Position numbers and translations under genes: made by a program. From contig JAUCBN010000016.1 in NCBI GenBank assembly GCA_035048815.1, positions 8,052,501 through 8,116,500 on the forward strand: a stretch of DNA of 64,000 nucleotides. Direction: 5' to 3'. Within the stretch, counting starts at the first letter, position 1. Every line of letters starts with the position of its first letter. Origin of the DNA: Abelmoschus esculentus (Eukaryota; Streptophyta; Magnoliopsida; Malvales; Malvaceae). The notes beneath the pieces are model-generated. The model worked only from the letters and a program-made list of their open reading frames with translations, ran no database searches and had not been told where the DNA came from. This document shows, in pieces, positions 44,901 to 55,339 of this stretch.

Positions 44901-45302
44901 AAACCTTTGGAGGCTGAAAATAGTCCCTAAACTTTGAGCATACATTTAAATGTCTTGTAGATATTATTTAACATCGAAAATTTACGTGCAAGCATGAAAT
45001 ATACTTAATTAAATATTGATAACCATAATTTCACAATCAGTGAATAAAAATCTAGAAATTACATTTAGACCCCTAAAATTTGTTCAATTAAATTAGGACT
45101 TGTTTTTCTTTAATTTCTACTGCAATTGAATTCGGTCCTTGCATAAATATGTAGGATCTAATTAAAGCATTTAGAAAAGATAAAAGGAAAATTTTAATTT
45201 TTTTAGGGTTGTTTATCAGAGCGAGTTTCCGGATTAGTCTCGATATTTTCCGTGTAGCTCGTTCTAGTCGGGTGGTATCTAGATCGGGTTGAGGGGGTTA
45301 TA
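41943..45302 (+). repeat. El-8 5' LTR
   Basis: About 3.36 kb. TATA box TATATAAA at 42265-42272 (absent from the reversed copy at 38434-41331). A region of GGAGTAGTA repeats around 43720-43880, then the CACTAAGCTTATGCTTA block at 44312. The end near 45302 is inferred from GGGGGTTATATTTGG where this family usually has GTGTTACATTTGG. Confidence 0.6.
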
Positions 45303-45321
45303 TTTGGTAGTATCAGATCTT
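45303..45321 (+). other. Decayed initiator-Met primer-binding site (El-8)
   Basis: TTTGGTAGTATCAGATCTTA corresponds to TTTGGTATCAGAGCTTA with a two-base insertion and a substitution. Confidence 0.6.
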
Positions 45322-48300
45322 AGGTTTACGAAACCTTTTTGTATGTTTTGTTTGGTATTTTGTAGAGTTAAATTTATTTTAAATGTTGCTTATGTACGAT
45401 GATTGTTTTAAAATTCTATGTTATTGAATGAGATGCACAATGTCTACTATATGCGATTTATGTATGTTTTGACATAGTAACTTAGGGCTTTGTTTTTCAA
45501 TCACGGTGTTTGAAAGCATGATTAAATTTTTAATGTGATTAGATGTTTGTTAAATATATGACTGTAGATAAAACATGATTAAATTTTGATATGCTTAAAT
45601 GTTGTTATATAAATTATTGTTTGTAAGCATGATGGAATCTTGTTGCTTTGTTATGACATTAGTTATATGTAAATGTGAACATATCCGTGAGTTGCTTGAC
45701 TAAGTGAATTGAATATTATGTGACATAGACTACTATTTTAACCATGTTTTAAGGTTACCTTGCATGTGAAATTTATAAAAGTAAAGTGTGTTTAGATTTT
45801 AAATGTTGCATACATTACTGTCAGTTGGTCTTAAAAATGATTTATAGGTTGAGCATCTCATGAAATTTGTGGTTTTTTGATATGCCATGTAGTGTAGGAA
45901 CTAGTTTGAATTTGCATTGGTTAATGCATGAGAATTTGAGGTGATTTTATATGATGCTTAATATATGCTGTGGAAAAAATATTTGTTATACGATTATATG
46001 TTCTTGATGCTAATTATAGTTGATGATTGAGTATATATTGTTGGGGTTTATTTTGGGTTACCCATTGCTCTAACTACTACTAGGAAATTGTTTTATATTA
46101 TACTTGAGCTACATGAAACTTGCTTCGCACTAGCCTCATAAGTTTTGCAAAATGTTTTTGCATGTTAAAATTGTTTTTCTATTTTATTGTGCTTGATATG
46201 GGACCAAAAAGAAAAGCAAAAACTTGGTAATAGAGGAGTTGTGGAGATTAGAAGGTGTAGTTAGATTTGTGTTATGGTGTTTTGATATCCGATCTTGAGT
46301 TGACTGGGTCCTCGATCGTATTTGAGTGTAAAGTGATTTTGAATCAGTTTAGTCTGAGAATTTGTTGTGCTGGTAAGTAGTAATAGACTACATCATTAGA
46401 GTGCCTTTGGAAGTTTCAAAGTGCCTTGTGTGTAAGGTGAATTGAACGAGTTAGAAATGTTCGGGTTATGGTGTGGTTGTGTACTCTTGAGTGCTAAGTT
46501 TCTATGCTTTGGAACATTGAAGAGGTAGAAAGTAAAGTTTCGGAGTTAAGGATATTGTTTGTGAGTATGGACAACAATCATGCATACTATAAGAGTACTT
46601 ATATGAATATACATTAATCTTAGGACATGCGTACATTTTTGAGCATGACATTAGATTTCATTTGCATGCACTTGCATGGGCATGTAGGGTGACATATAGG
46701 ACTCATGTATACATTTTCTATATTTGTAAACATTTCCCTCTTGAAAACAGAAATTGTGTTGAGGTTGGTTCTTTAGGAAAAACTCATAGGTTTATAAAGG
46801 TGATTGGAAGATACTCTTGTTAGTTTTGAGCCTATTGTCTAGTGGGTCGAGTTACTGTTCTGGTTGGGAAATAATCTTAGATGAGGTTTGGTTAGTTAGG
46901 CTTGGAGTTGTGGATGGTTGAACTTAGGTTGAGTACCTTGAGAGTAATTTTGGTTGAAGTTGGTTGTTAGTAAAGAGCAAGGCTGACTTTTGCAAGGATT
47001 CTTTGGCAAAAAGTTAGGTTATATAAGAGGTGTTATGTTATCTTTATGTTTGATGAAAGTACTACTGTGTATCTTTTGTTTGGTATGGTTTAGAAAGTGG
47101 TTAGGTTAGGGGTGTAATTGATCTAGAATTTATGTTTGAAAGTGCCTATTGAGTTTTTGGAAAGGAAAGGAAAATGTTTGAAAAAGAGTTGAGGTATTGC
47201 AAGGGTTCGTGTTTGTCGATTTTTTCGTTTACGGTTGGTTTTCTTGTGTTTTTGTTGCTTAGCACTAAGGAGGATGTTAAGGTGAATGGACGAAAGAGTG
47301 ACCTTAAGTTTGGAAAGCTTAAAGAGGCAGAAGTTTGGGCTTTGAAAAATCTAAGTGAGATAAGAGTTGGTTGATCATAGTATCGGGTTGTATTATGATT
47401 CCGTCAATGAGTTGTTATTTGGGAAAAAGTTGTGTGTGTTATCAATATGGGTAGTAGTGAAGTAGTTTAAAAGTGTTGTGAAGTCAAGAGAAATATTGTC
47501 TTGGTTAAGCTTATCAAAGAGTATTGGCCTAGTGAAAGAGTTGTGGGTGAGACTTTTCATGGTTGAGGTGTTCCAAGGTAAGTTGCTTTCAAATATTTTG
47601 TAGAGCCGCGTGTGTGGAGCACAATTGAAGTTGTGTTGATGGATTTTAGTTGTAATGTTGATTGTCGTTTATGTCTATGAGGCATGTAGTTATGTTGTAT
47701 GGTGTCGAGTTAGAATAGTATCTTGATCAAAGTTTCTGATAGACTTTTGTTATGCACGTAGAAGTAAGAAGTTGTGGAGGAAGTTTAAAAGCGGTTGGTG
47801 TTAAGTGGATTTATTTTGGATATAGTTGAGTTGAAAGTGAAAGTTTTTTGTTGGTAAGTTGAGCTTGAGAGCCAGAAATCTTTGAGAATATTGTTTTCAT
47901 CAAAGGTGTTAGAGTAATGGTGTGTGAACCAATCTCTGTAAGTTTTTGATGTGGGTTCTCGGCAGTTAAGAGAGTGTTTCCTTTGAGAACGGTTGGAACT
48001 GTTGAATAATATGCTATAATGTGGTAAGTTTTTGAGACGGACATTAGTTTTTTGGTTTAGTTTTAGGTATTCTCTCGTTAATAGACATGTAATCGATATA
48101 AGTGATTATCCAGGTCTGAAAAGTTATGTTAAGGTGTTGCGACATGAATCCTTTGGTTCTTGGTAAGGATGTTGTTATTGGAAGAGTTACTTATAGTCGT
48201 CTTTAGAAGTTTTGTGATCGAGTGGTACTTTTTAAGGTTTCTGTTTGTGGAAGTTATTGTGTTGTTGTGGTGAGCGAGACTCGGTGGAAAGTTTTGAATG

Positions 48301-48530
48301 CTACCTTATATGTTTGAATATGTTTGAGAAAGTTAAGCTTATCAGTGGAAGTGAGAATTTTTTATAGTTTGTCAAGAGTTAGTTTCCAACCTTGAGTAAG
48401 GAGAGTTTAGAACGTAAAGAAAAGAAAAATGGTTTTTGCTTTTGGCTTGAGGGTGCAAGGAGTGTCGAGACAAACCATTTTGTTTTTTTGTGTCGCTGTT
48501 CTATGAATCGTTGTAAGTTGTAATGACGGG
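45322..48530 (+). other. El-8 internal region, no gene recognised
   Basis: GT-rich on the plus strand, few long frames. A possible gag-like start is ATGGGACCAAAAAGAAAAGC at about 46198, but stops follow within ten codons. A 66-codon frame at 47174-47374 has one hydrophobic segment and no family resemblance. Reads as decayed sequence or a long non-coding internal region. Confidence 0.4.
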
Positions 48531-49882
48531 TGACGCGTGTAAAAAAAGCGTAATTAAGTGCAAGTGTACACGTGAAGTAATATAATGATAAGTATTTATC
48601 GAATATCGTTCTCCATAGGGACTCGTATACTTAATATGCCTCCTTCTACTTCCTTGCTCCTGAAGTTAATAAAATAAAAACACAAGTAAAAAGATTTGTT
48701 GAATAACTAAAGAACAAAAACTTAAATAAAAGGTTGTGAACGAATAGAGAGAATGGGTAAGATTCAGTTGTGTAATATAGTGGATTTAATTGATCTGTTG
48801 TTGTTCAATACAATGGTACTGCACTACCTCGATAGTACTGTAGATACTATCTCGGCAGCGACAATGTTCTCTGCTACGGCAATCTCTTTATCTTGGGTAG
48901 AATTACAAAATTTCGGTAAAGTGTCCTTGAATGATTTCTCTTATCTCTAAGTCGAAATACTATTAATGACCAGTCCTTGATGATACCTCTCGGATTGAAT
49001 CAATTATAATCACCAACCAATCTCACACTTCTTTTAGCCGCTGAAACTCTTAACCTATCTTTAGGCCGAGTTAGTGTCTACAACACCGCACTTACCCCTT
49101 TCGTGAATCTAACTCTCTCGATATTAGATAAATGAATTACTTACAAGCTCCTCTCTCGAGTTTGAATGCAGGAACAAAGAATGACAATAGGATAAGAGAA
49201 CTTTGATATTCTTATTGTATTGAAACAAAGAAACAAAATACAATCTTCTCACACTAATATTCAACAACCTTCACCTAACCCTAAGAAAGCTTAGAACATA
49301 TTGTAGTGAAGAACACAATTCTTAGGTTAAAGCTTTCTCTCTAATTCAGCCTCCCCTATACATTGGACGGCTCATGTATTTATAGTCTAAACCTAGGGTG
49401 ACTTTTCCTAAGTAGAAGATAACTTGGAGTAGGAAACAAGTAATAAAAATATAATATTTCCAAGTTTAATTCTATTTAGAAGACTATTCTCGCGTGGCCT
49501 TTGACTTGGTCTTTTCACGTGCTAATCTGCTCCAATCTAAACGCTTCAAGTCCAGGCATTCTCAGTTCATTTTCTCTTTCAATGGCCCAGCATCAGTACT
49601 AGAGCTTCTGCTTCCGCGGTATTGCTTCTACCTTCGGTAATGTTGCAGCCTCGGCAGTGGTTCTGCCTTCGGTAGTGCTGCTTCTTTGGCAGGTAATTCC
49701 TGCAACTACACAAAAACATGCCATAAAGCCTTCTTTTCTCATAAATATCATCTTTATATGCTGTGGCAGCAAAATATCAATTATTGAACAATAAATATAT
49801 GTATCAGTTCAAATTAGTGGGTAATGAGTACATATTGTTTAGGAAAAGAATATTAAATAATAGCCTTTTTAAACACTCATCA
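48531..49882 (-). repeat. El-9 3' LTR
   Basis: 1352 bp. Minus-strand start TGATGAGTG at 49882, end ACACGCGTCA at 48531. TATA-like TATAAAT at about 49377-49383. Flank at the outer end: ACGGG. Confidence 0.88.
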
Positions 49883-49922
49883 AATACCCCCAAAGTCGAA
49901 CTATTGCTTGTCCTCAAGCAAT
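49883..49922 (-). other. Polypurine tract and hairpin (El-9)
   Basis: On the minus strand, hairpin ATTGCTTG-AGGA-CAAGCAAT (49903-49922) then TTGGGGGTATT next to the LTR. Confidence 0.8.
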
Positions 49923-50176
49923 GCAAAACATCAAATTGCCGAACTTTATTCTCCCTTGGTCTTATTTTTCCATCTATTCTCCCCACCATAACTATGTCTA
50001 TCTTTCAGTCCTAGCCTTTAGTTTACTCAATGATTCTTACTCAGAAACAAACTATAAGATTACGTGAGTGTGTGGGTTTTTATGGACAAGGTTGATTAAA
50101 AGCTTTCTTAGATAAACTCTAAGTTCAAGACAAGTAGACTTGGAATGGTTAATTCTCTTCTAAAAGGCATCAATCT

Positions 50177-50327
50177 CTTGAGCCTGTTTTGGGCACCTCA
50201 AGAGTTGTGCTTCCTTTTAAGACTCATTCTTTTTTTCTTTATTTTTCTTAGACATACTAGAGCCGGTTTTGGGCACCTCTAGCATGAATAAGAGTAATTT
50301 CCTAGAGCCAGTGATAGGCACCTTTAG
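50177..50327 (-). repeat. Array of three 26-nt stem-loop repeats (El-9)
   Basis: Copies at 50302-50327, 50257-50282 and 50177-50202 (sense order). The arms are CTAAAG/CTCTAG (one mismatch), CTAGAG/CTCTAG and CTTGAG/CTCAAG, the same order of types as in El-2. Confidence 0.75.
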
Positions 50328-50768
50328 TCACATTCCTTAGAATCTAAGTCTTTATCACCTAAGTTTATTAAAAGAACTCCCAAATCAAACAAGTCCCTAA
50401 AAGTGTTTGTTAATTCTAACCTTATAGTAAGCTTCTAAGTTTTATTCCTTAAGTATTCCAAGGTTATTTCTTCAAAACAGAACCTAGTATTGGTAAGAAA
50501 AAAGATTTCTAAAGCCTTAAAAGAATAAACTAAGGCAAAGCTGATGTAAGGAAATGCAAAAGTAAAGACAATTATTTCAAGTAAAGGCAGGTATATAAAA
50601 AAAAATTGAATTAAGGCATCAAGTTACTTTCTTTTCTGGTACTGCCGCGCGGCAGTGGGCTGCCTTTGGCAGTGCACTCATATACCCCAAACTCAAACTG
50701 AATATTGTTCTCAATGCTCAAATCTCACAACAAATAAAAGAAAATAATAAAAAAAGCAAGGCAGTAAT

Positions 50769-51155
50769 TTATTCTGATTTTGAAGAGCTGCTGGAAATAG
50801 CTGCCCTTGTAGGTTTTCCTGCTGATGCTTTTATTCTGGACCCTTGTCCTGGTGAGTGCTGTATTTTTGCTTGTCGAGGCGACTGCACTCTTTTGGGTGT
50901 TGGCTTCGGCCTTGGGGCAGTAACTTCCTCGCCTTCTTCTTCGTCATTAAGTACTTCTGTTTGCATAATGTGCGTTCCTCCTTCTGCCTCGGCATATGGG
51001 ACTCCTTGCTGAGCATGTGGTGAGTTATGATGGGCATACTCATCAATCTCCCTAAATAGACTGTCCCTAGAGAGGCTGACCATTGGGATGAGGAGGTTTG
51101 GTGGAGAGTTGTTAACAATTCTCCTTTTTGATGGTCGTCTGCTGCTAGATGAGGC
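50769..51155 (-). pseudogene. Transposase_32 gene tail (El-9), truncated by El-10
   Basis: An open 104-codon stretch, 51083 to 50769: SLSRDSLFREIDEYAHHNSP, then NDEEEGEEVTAPRPKPTPKR, KIQHSPGQGSR and a final serine run. It is the best-preserved copy of this acidic/proline C-terminal tail in the window. The first methionine is internal; the natural frame comes from the Transposase_32 core, which El-10 has displaced. Confidence 0.7.
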
Positions 51156-52329
51156 TGACCTCTTTAAAAACGCGAAATTAGGTAAAAAATAACTTGGAAA
51201 TTGGTTTTGAAAAATATGAATTTATCAATTTTAATCTTGAAAAACCCAAATTTTAGGAATATATATAATTTAATTTTGAAAAATTGATTTGGAGTCGCCA
51301 CTGACCACTTTGGTAGGCCAGACACCATAAAACAAACTAGAGATTCGTTTAAAAATATTGGGTTCGGGAGTCCGTTACGTGTAAGGACGGCCCTTACAAA
51401 TGCTCAAAAAATCGGTACCTTGAAAAAAATTACGTGGCATTGATACTTTGAAGATAGATATTAATTTAATCTTCCATTGTTAATTGAACATTATTTGAAT
51501 CAAGGATATCCTTTTGATTTAGAAATTACATCACCTTTAAACTTGGATTGAACGAGACGTACTCTACATAGGAAACCTTACCCAAATTCAAAGGAATGTA
51601 ATTTCCGCCTCAAAAGGTTAAAATAAAATGCATGACCATTTTTATCTTGTTCATTTTAAATTCTAATCCTTAAAAGGCTCCATTAATTAAGTGTTTAAAA
51701 CCTAAGTTACTAATGTCGCTAGTTACTTACCTATAAATTTTATTTAATACTAGGCCTAAGTTATTTTATCAAAATTCTAGGTTTAAATAGCACATGAATT
51801 CGATGCCAAGGTACACTCTCTTGGCCAACATCATGGTACGTCGAAACATCAGCCTCTTTAGTGTATCCGAGACATAAGATTCAAATACTATTATTTACTA
51901 ATTATCTCCCTATTTAATCAATTAATTAATTTAAGTGACTAGTCCTAGAGGGCTCTAAATTAATTAACTAAAATGTTTATTAGGTGATCTTCCTAAAATA
52001 TGTCATGCAAAAACATAATGAAATAAACAAACAAGATAAAAGGAACTTGGTATTTTTATTAGAACATGGGAGTACAAGTTACACCAAAATTATCAACATG
52101 AATGAGTACAAAAGGGACTTACATTGATAAAGATCAAAAGGGACCAAGATTCAAACTTTAAAAGATGGATTAGATTTAAATAAGTGTATAATTAATTTTA
52201 AAGTTTAAGATTTTTAATTAAATTAATTAATTAAATTGCCCTAACTCTAAACTTAATTAATCCTAATTAAAACCTAACTTGAATTGATTTTAAGTTTTTA
52301 AAGTTTGATTAGAGTTGGATTAAACTCGA

Positions 52330-52830
52330 TTAAGTTAATTTTTAAATCTTATCTTAGAAATTTTAAATTAATTAAGAGACTTAATTAAACTAAATTCTAA
52401 ATTTTAAGAATTTAATTTAACCCTAATTAAAGTTTAATTTGTTGAAACTTGGGCTAATTAGACTTAATTAATTTTAAATCTTATCTTTAGAAATTAATTA
52501 AAATTAATTAAAATAATTAATTAAAATTATCTCCTAATTTTAAGAATTAAATTAAATCTAATTGAAGCCTAATTTGGTGAATGTTTTAAGGTTTAAAGGC
52601 TTGACTAGACTTAATTAAGTTGGGTTAATTTTAAAACCTATTTTTAGAAATTAATTTAAATTAATATAATTAGCTAAAATTATTTTCTAAATTTTAAGAA
52701 TTAAATTAAACCTAATTAAAGTCTAATTTTTAGGTTTTAGGGGGTCAAATTAATCCTAAATTAGATCTAACTAGGTTAAATTAATTTTAAATAAACTTAA
52801 AAATTAAATTAAATTCTAACTAGAACCTAA
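52330..52830. repeat. Degenerate AT-rich tandem repeat in El-10 LTR
   Basis: The block TTAATTTTAAATCTTATCTT(T)AGAAA recurs near 52336, 52468, 52626 and (weaker) 52782, each followed by TTTTAAGAATTAAATTAA-type sequence; spacing 132-158 bp. Confidence 0.6.
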
Positions 52831-53046
52831 TTAATAAATTTTTAAGTCTTTTAAAAAAAATTATCCTAATTAAAGTCTAAAATAAATTAATTTTAAACCT
52901 AAGGGTCTAATTAGGGGTTTAGGGACCTAATTGGATAAAATCTAGGGCTCTAGGGACCTAAATTTAAGCTCTAGGGACTAGATTGAAAAAAAATTTAAAC
53001 CTAGGAGGACAAAAGGGCAGATTTGCCCATAACCAACTAAAACACG

Positions 53047-53071
53047 CGGATCCGGGTTGAACCCGGATCCG
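53047..53071. repeat. Perfect 25-nt palindrome in El-10 LTR
   Basis: Arms CGGATCCGGGTT and AACCCGGATCCG (12 bp each) around a single central G. Confidence 0.9.
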
Positions 53072-53760
53072 ACCCATGTGTCCGGCTGCCAAAACGGCAG
53101 CATTTCATTCCTGAAAGTCCCCCCCAGACCGAGTTGACTCGGCCATTTGGATCGAGACCAACTCGGCCTGACTCATTTTTCTCTGGGACAAAATCCCAAG
53201 CCAAGAACCTAGCCTAGAAATGGATCAAACACACCAATCTTGCTTGGTGTTATTCAAGAACACCAAGAACACTCCTTGAGGCCACCGCACCGACCTTGTC
53301 CGATCGAACTTGCCACCCCTCAAGCCTACTCCGACGAGTTTTCCGGTCGCTGCAACATTAACCCGATCACTTTTCCGACGCTGCTTCTGATGTCGGAAGC
53401 GATTCCTGACGCCGACGAGCTCACCGGTGACCCAAAAAACGCTTAAAACACTTCCAGAACCCAATTTTCTTGACCCAAAAGCCCTATATCCTCCTAAATT
53501 ACCCATCCGAAACCCAGAACTTCCTAAATCTCACCGAAACGGAACCCTTAGCCATTCAAAACCTATCCAACTAATCCTCAAGATAAACCGAAAACCCCAG
53601 ACATAACCAAGATCATTTTCACATAAAAAAAAGACACAAATCATAAGAATTACCTCTGTAATGCCGATTGTTTCCTTCTCCTAACTCCGGCATTGATTCT
53701 TCTCCTTCGATTCCTATCGATTGAAGCTTCCGAATTTCCAAACCCCCCAATCCCAATCGG

Positions 53761-53785
53761 TTGAATCCCTTTTAAAGGGATTCAA
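53761..53785. repeat. Second perfect 25-nt palindrome in El-10 LTR
   Basis: Arms TTGAATCCCTTT and AAAGGGATTCAA around a single base. On the minus strand the centre reads CTTTAAAAG, a possible TATA-like element ~210 bp inside the LTR. Confidence 0.85.
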
Positions 53786-54069
53786 ACCTAAAAACCTAAT
53801 CACACTCAAACACTATCTAATCCCTCAAAATCTTAACCAAAAAACCACTCCCCCAAATCCCTGAAAATTTGGCTGCATCCCCATGTTTCTGTTTTTCACG
53901 ATTTCTGATTTTTTAATTTTTTAAAATATCTTATTATTATTTATATATTAATTATTTATTATTATTTGTTTCGTTATTTAATTCGTGTTGACAGTTGTCC
54001 CTCTTTGCTCAATGCTGCGAAGCAGGAGATGGGCAAAGACTGAAAAACACGAATTTGGTTAAAGCCTTG

Positions 54070-54295
54070 AAGCTTGAAGTTGTTCTTCTCATTACGAAAT
54101 TCTTCAAGCGTAACTTTGTGATGCAATTTGAGGTTGTTCTTCCTTCTAAAACTCTTCGTCTTTGGAATAACTGGAGTTGTTCTTCTTATTATGAAATTCT
54201 CCAGGGTCTGAAGCTGTTCTTCTTATTATGAAATTCTTCAGATGTAAGCGGTAAAACTTGAGGTTGTTCTTCTTATTAAGAAATTCCTCATGTTA
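54070..54295. repeat. Tandem repeat family 1 in El-10 3' region
   Basis: GTTGTTCTTCTTATTATGAA plus ATTCTTCA, about five copies with 40-60 bp spacing (near 54078, 54133, 54176, 54207, 54263; second copy divergent). Confidence 0.7.
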
Positions 54296-54308
54296 CACCA
54301 TTTCTTTC

Positions 54309-54455
54309 GGGACTCATGCTAAAAGGCTGCCAATAGTGTTTATATAGAGACTCACGCCGAGAAGGCTGCCAATAGTATCTTATATCGGGACTCACGCCGA
54401 GAAGGCTGCCAATTTCTATTTGCATCGGGACTCACGCCGAGAAGGCTGCCAATAA
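54309..54455. repeat. Tandem repeat family 2 in El-10 3' region
   Basis: GGGACTCACGCCGAGAAGGC plus TGCCAAT, four copies near 54310, 54349, 54386 and 54427; period about 37-41 bp. The first copy is divergent (CATGCTAAAAGG). Confidence 0.8.
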
Positions 54456-55339
54456 TGTTGGCTGTTGTTGATTTCTTTGAATCCTGTTTAACAGAAATAT
54501 TGTGCATCGTTAGCATGCTTCTAACGCAAATATTCCTATTATGATGCATGAGTATTGCCTTGAAGGGCATGTATTATCAGTTAGTTCGCCACTCTAAAGG
54601 GACTGATTGACTCTTCTCCCTCTTTTCCGCATTCGAGATTTTTATCTCACATAGCGAGGACAACTTTTAATGATCGACCTCTTTATAATACTGTTTTGAG
54701 GCGTTCTTTCGAGACAGATTTCATCTAAATGTCAAAACATGCCTGTTTATATTCCGTTATCTTGATCCGGAAAAAACAAATCTTACTTGTAACTTAAAGC
54801 ATAGTGATATCAAAAGATTTTATGTATTCATTAATTCATATTAATTCACTAGCATGATGCTTTGGATAGAATTGAAGGCTCAAAAAGAAAGAAATGAATA
54901 TCTTTATTGGAGCTTTTCGTAAATTTATGACAAACGTGTAAAACAAACAAGGCAAAACAAAAAGGAAAGGAACAAAATGCAAGTTCCCAAACGCTTATCA
55001 CACGCGATCATCCAAGCCTCTTCCCGAGATATAGACTTAAAAATGATCTTCTTGTCTAGCCATTCTTCAAATGAGGATCCAACTTTGCAAACGTGAAGAT
55101 CCTTCCACATTGCTTGATAACCGAGAGGCACGAATCACCGGATGCCTATTTCATTCATTTGGGCCGTCATTCCTGGTTTTCGACCCAAATCCTCCTTGGT
55201 ATCAAGACGCCCTTTTCGGGTTTTCGTCTTGACCCCTACTTTTTCTTTTAATCACTCTTTTTTGTGAAGCACCCTTTCGGGTTTTCGCTTTGTTTTCTTT
55301 TTCTCTTTTTTCTTCTTCTTTTCCTTTTCTTTTTTTCCT

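Larger units (their letters stand above)
41943..48530 (+). mobile_element. El-8: long-LTR Ty3/gypsy-like element, no readable genes
   Basis: Starts with an LTR (TGTAACACCCC, 41943) that ends near 45302, followed by a decayed initiator-Met primer site. The internal sequence to 48530 has no recognisable gag or pol and is GT-rich. El-9 interrupts it at 48531, so the distal part is displaced beyond the window. Probably a non-autonomous or very old member of the LTR family that starts TGTAACACCCC. Confidence 0.6.
48531..51155 (-). mobile_element. El-9: 3' half of a second El-2-family element
   Basis: Read on the minus strand, in order: the tail of the Transposase_32 gene (51155 down to 50769), three stem-loops, the hairpin and polypurine tract, and a 1352-bp 3' LTR ending at 48531. 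LTR start (TGATGAGTG), length and tail protein match El-2 closely. The 5' portion is cut by El-10 at about 51156 and should lie beyond the right edge of the window. Confidence 0.87.
51156..53993 (-). repeat. El-10 3' LTR
   Basis: Minus-strand start TGTCAACACG at 53993. The end is placed at TTTAAAGAGGTCA (51156) because El-9 similarity resumes just to the left; it includes GGAGTCGCC near 51292, typical of Tat/Ogre LTR ends. About 2.84 kb. The TG/CA ends are plausible; the five outer bases GAGGC would be the target duplication, untestable here. The LTR carries AT-rich ~130-160 bp tandem repeats and two perfect 25-nt palindromes. Confidence 0.75.
53994..55339 (-). other. El-10 3' untranslated region with tandem repeats
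   Basis: Between the integrase stop and the 3' LTR. From the integrase side: a purine-rich run (minus strand, 55255-55335), two CGAAAACCCGAAA-containing hairpins (55202-55232 and 55266-55291), ~600 bp without repeats (with an unassigned 68-codon minus frame at 54925-55131), then two tandem families at 54310-54455 and 54070-54295, and the polypurine tract. Confidence 0.65.

Noticed and set aside
47174..47374. 66-codon frame with a hydrophobic segment, possible small gene
   Set aside because: No family resemblance, no supporting promoter, and it lies inside the decayed El-8 interior.
53225..53506. 93-codon minus-strand frame and an overlapping 68-codon plus frame in GC-richer DNA
   Set aside because: Both lie inside the El-10 LTR, overlap each other on opposite strands and resemble no family; the higher GC of this LTR segment explains long frames.
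54309..54455. Regularly spaced repeats resembling a CRISPR array
   Set aside because: Unit and spacing vary, the spacers are too short, and the context is an Ogre 3' untranslated region in a plant genome.
54925..55131. 68-codon minus frame downstream of the integrase
   Set aside because: Coherent text but no recognised family and no second copy to compare; kept only as a remark in the 3' region entry.
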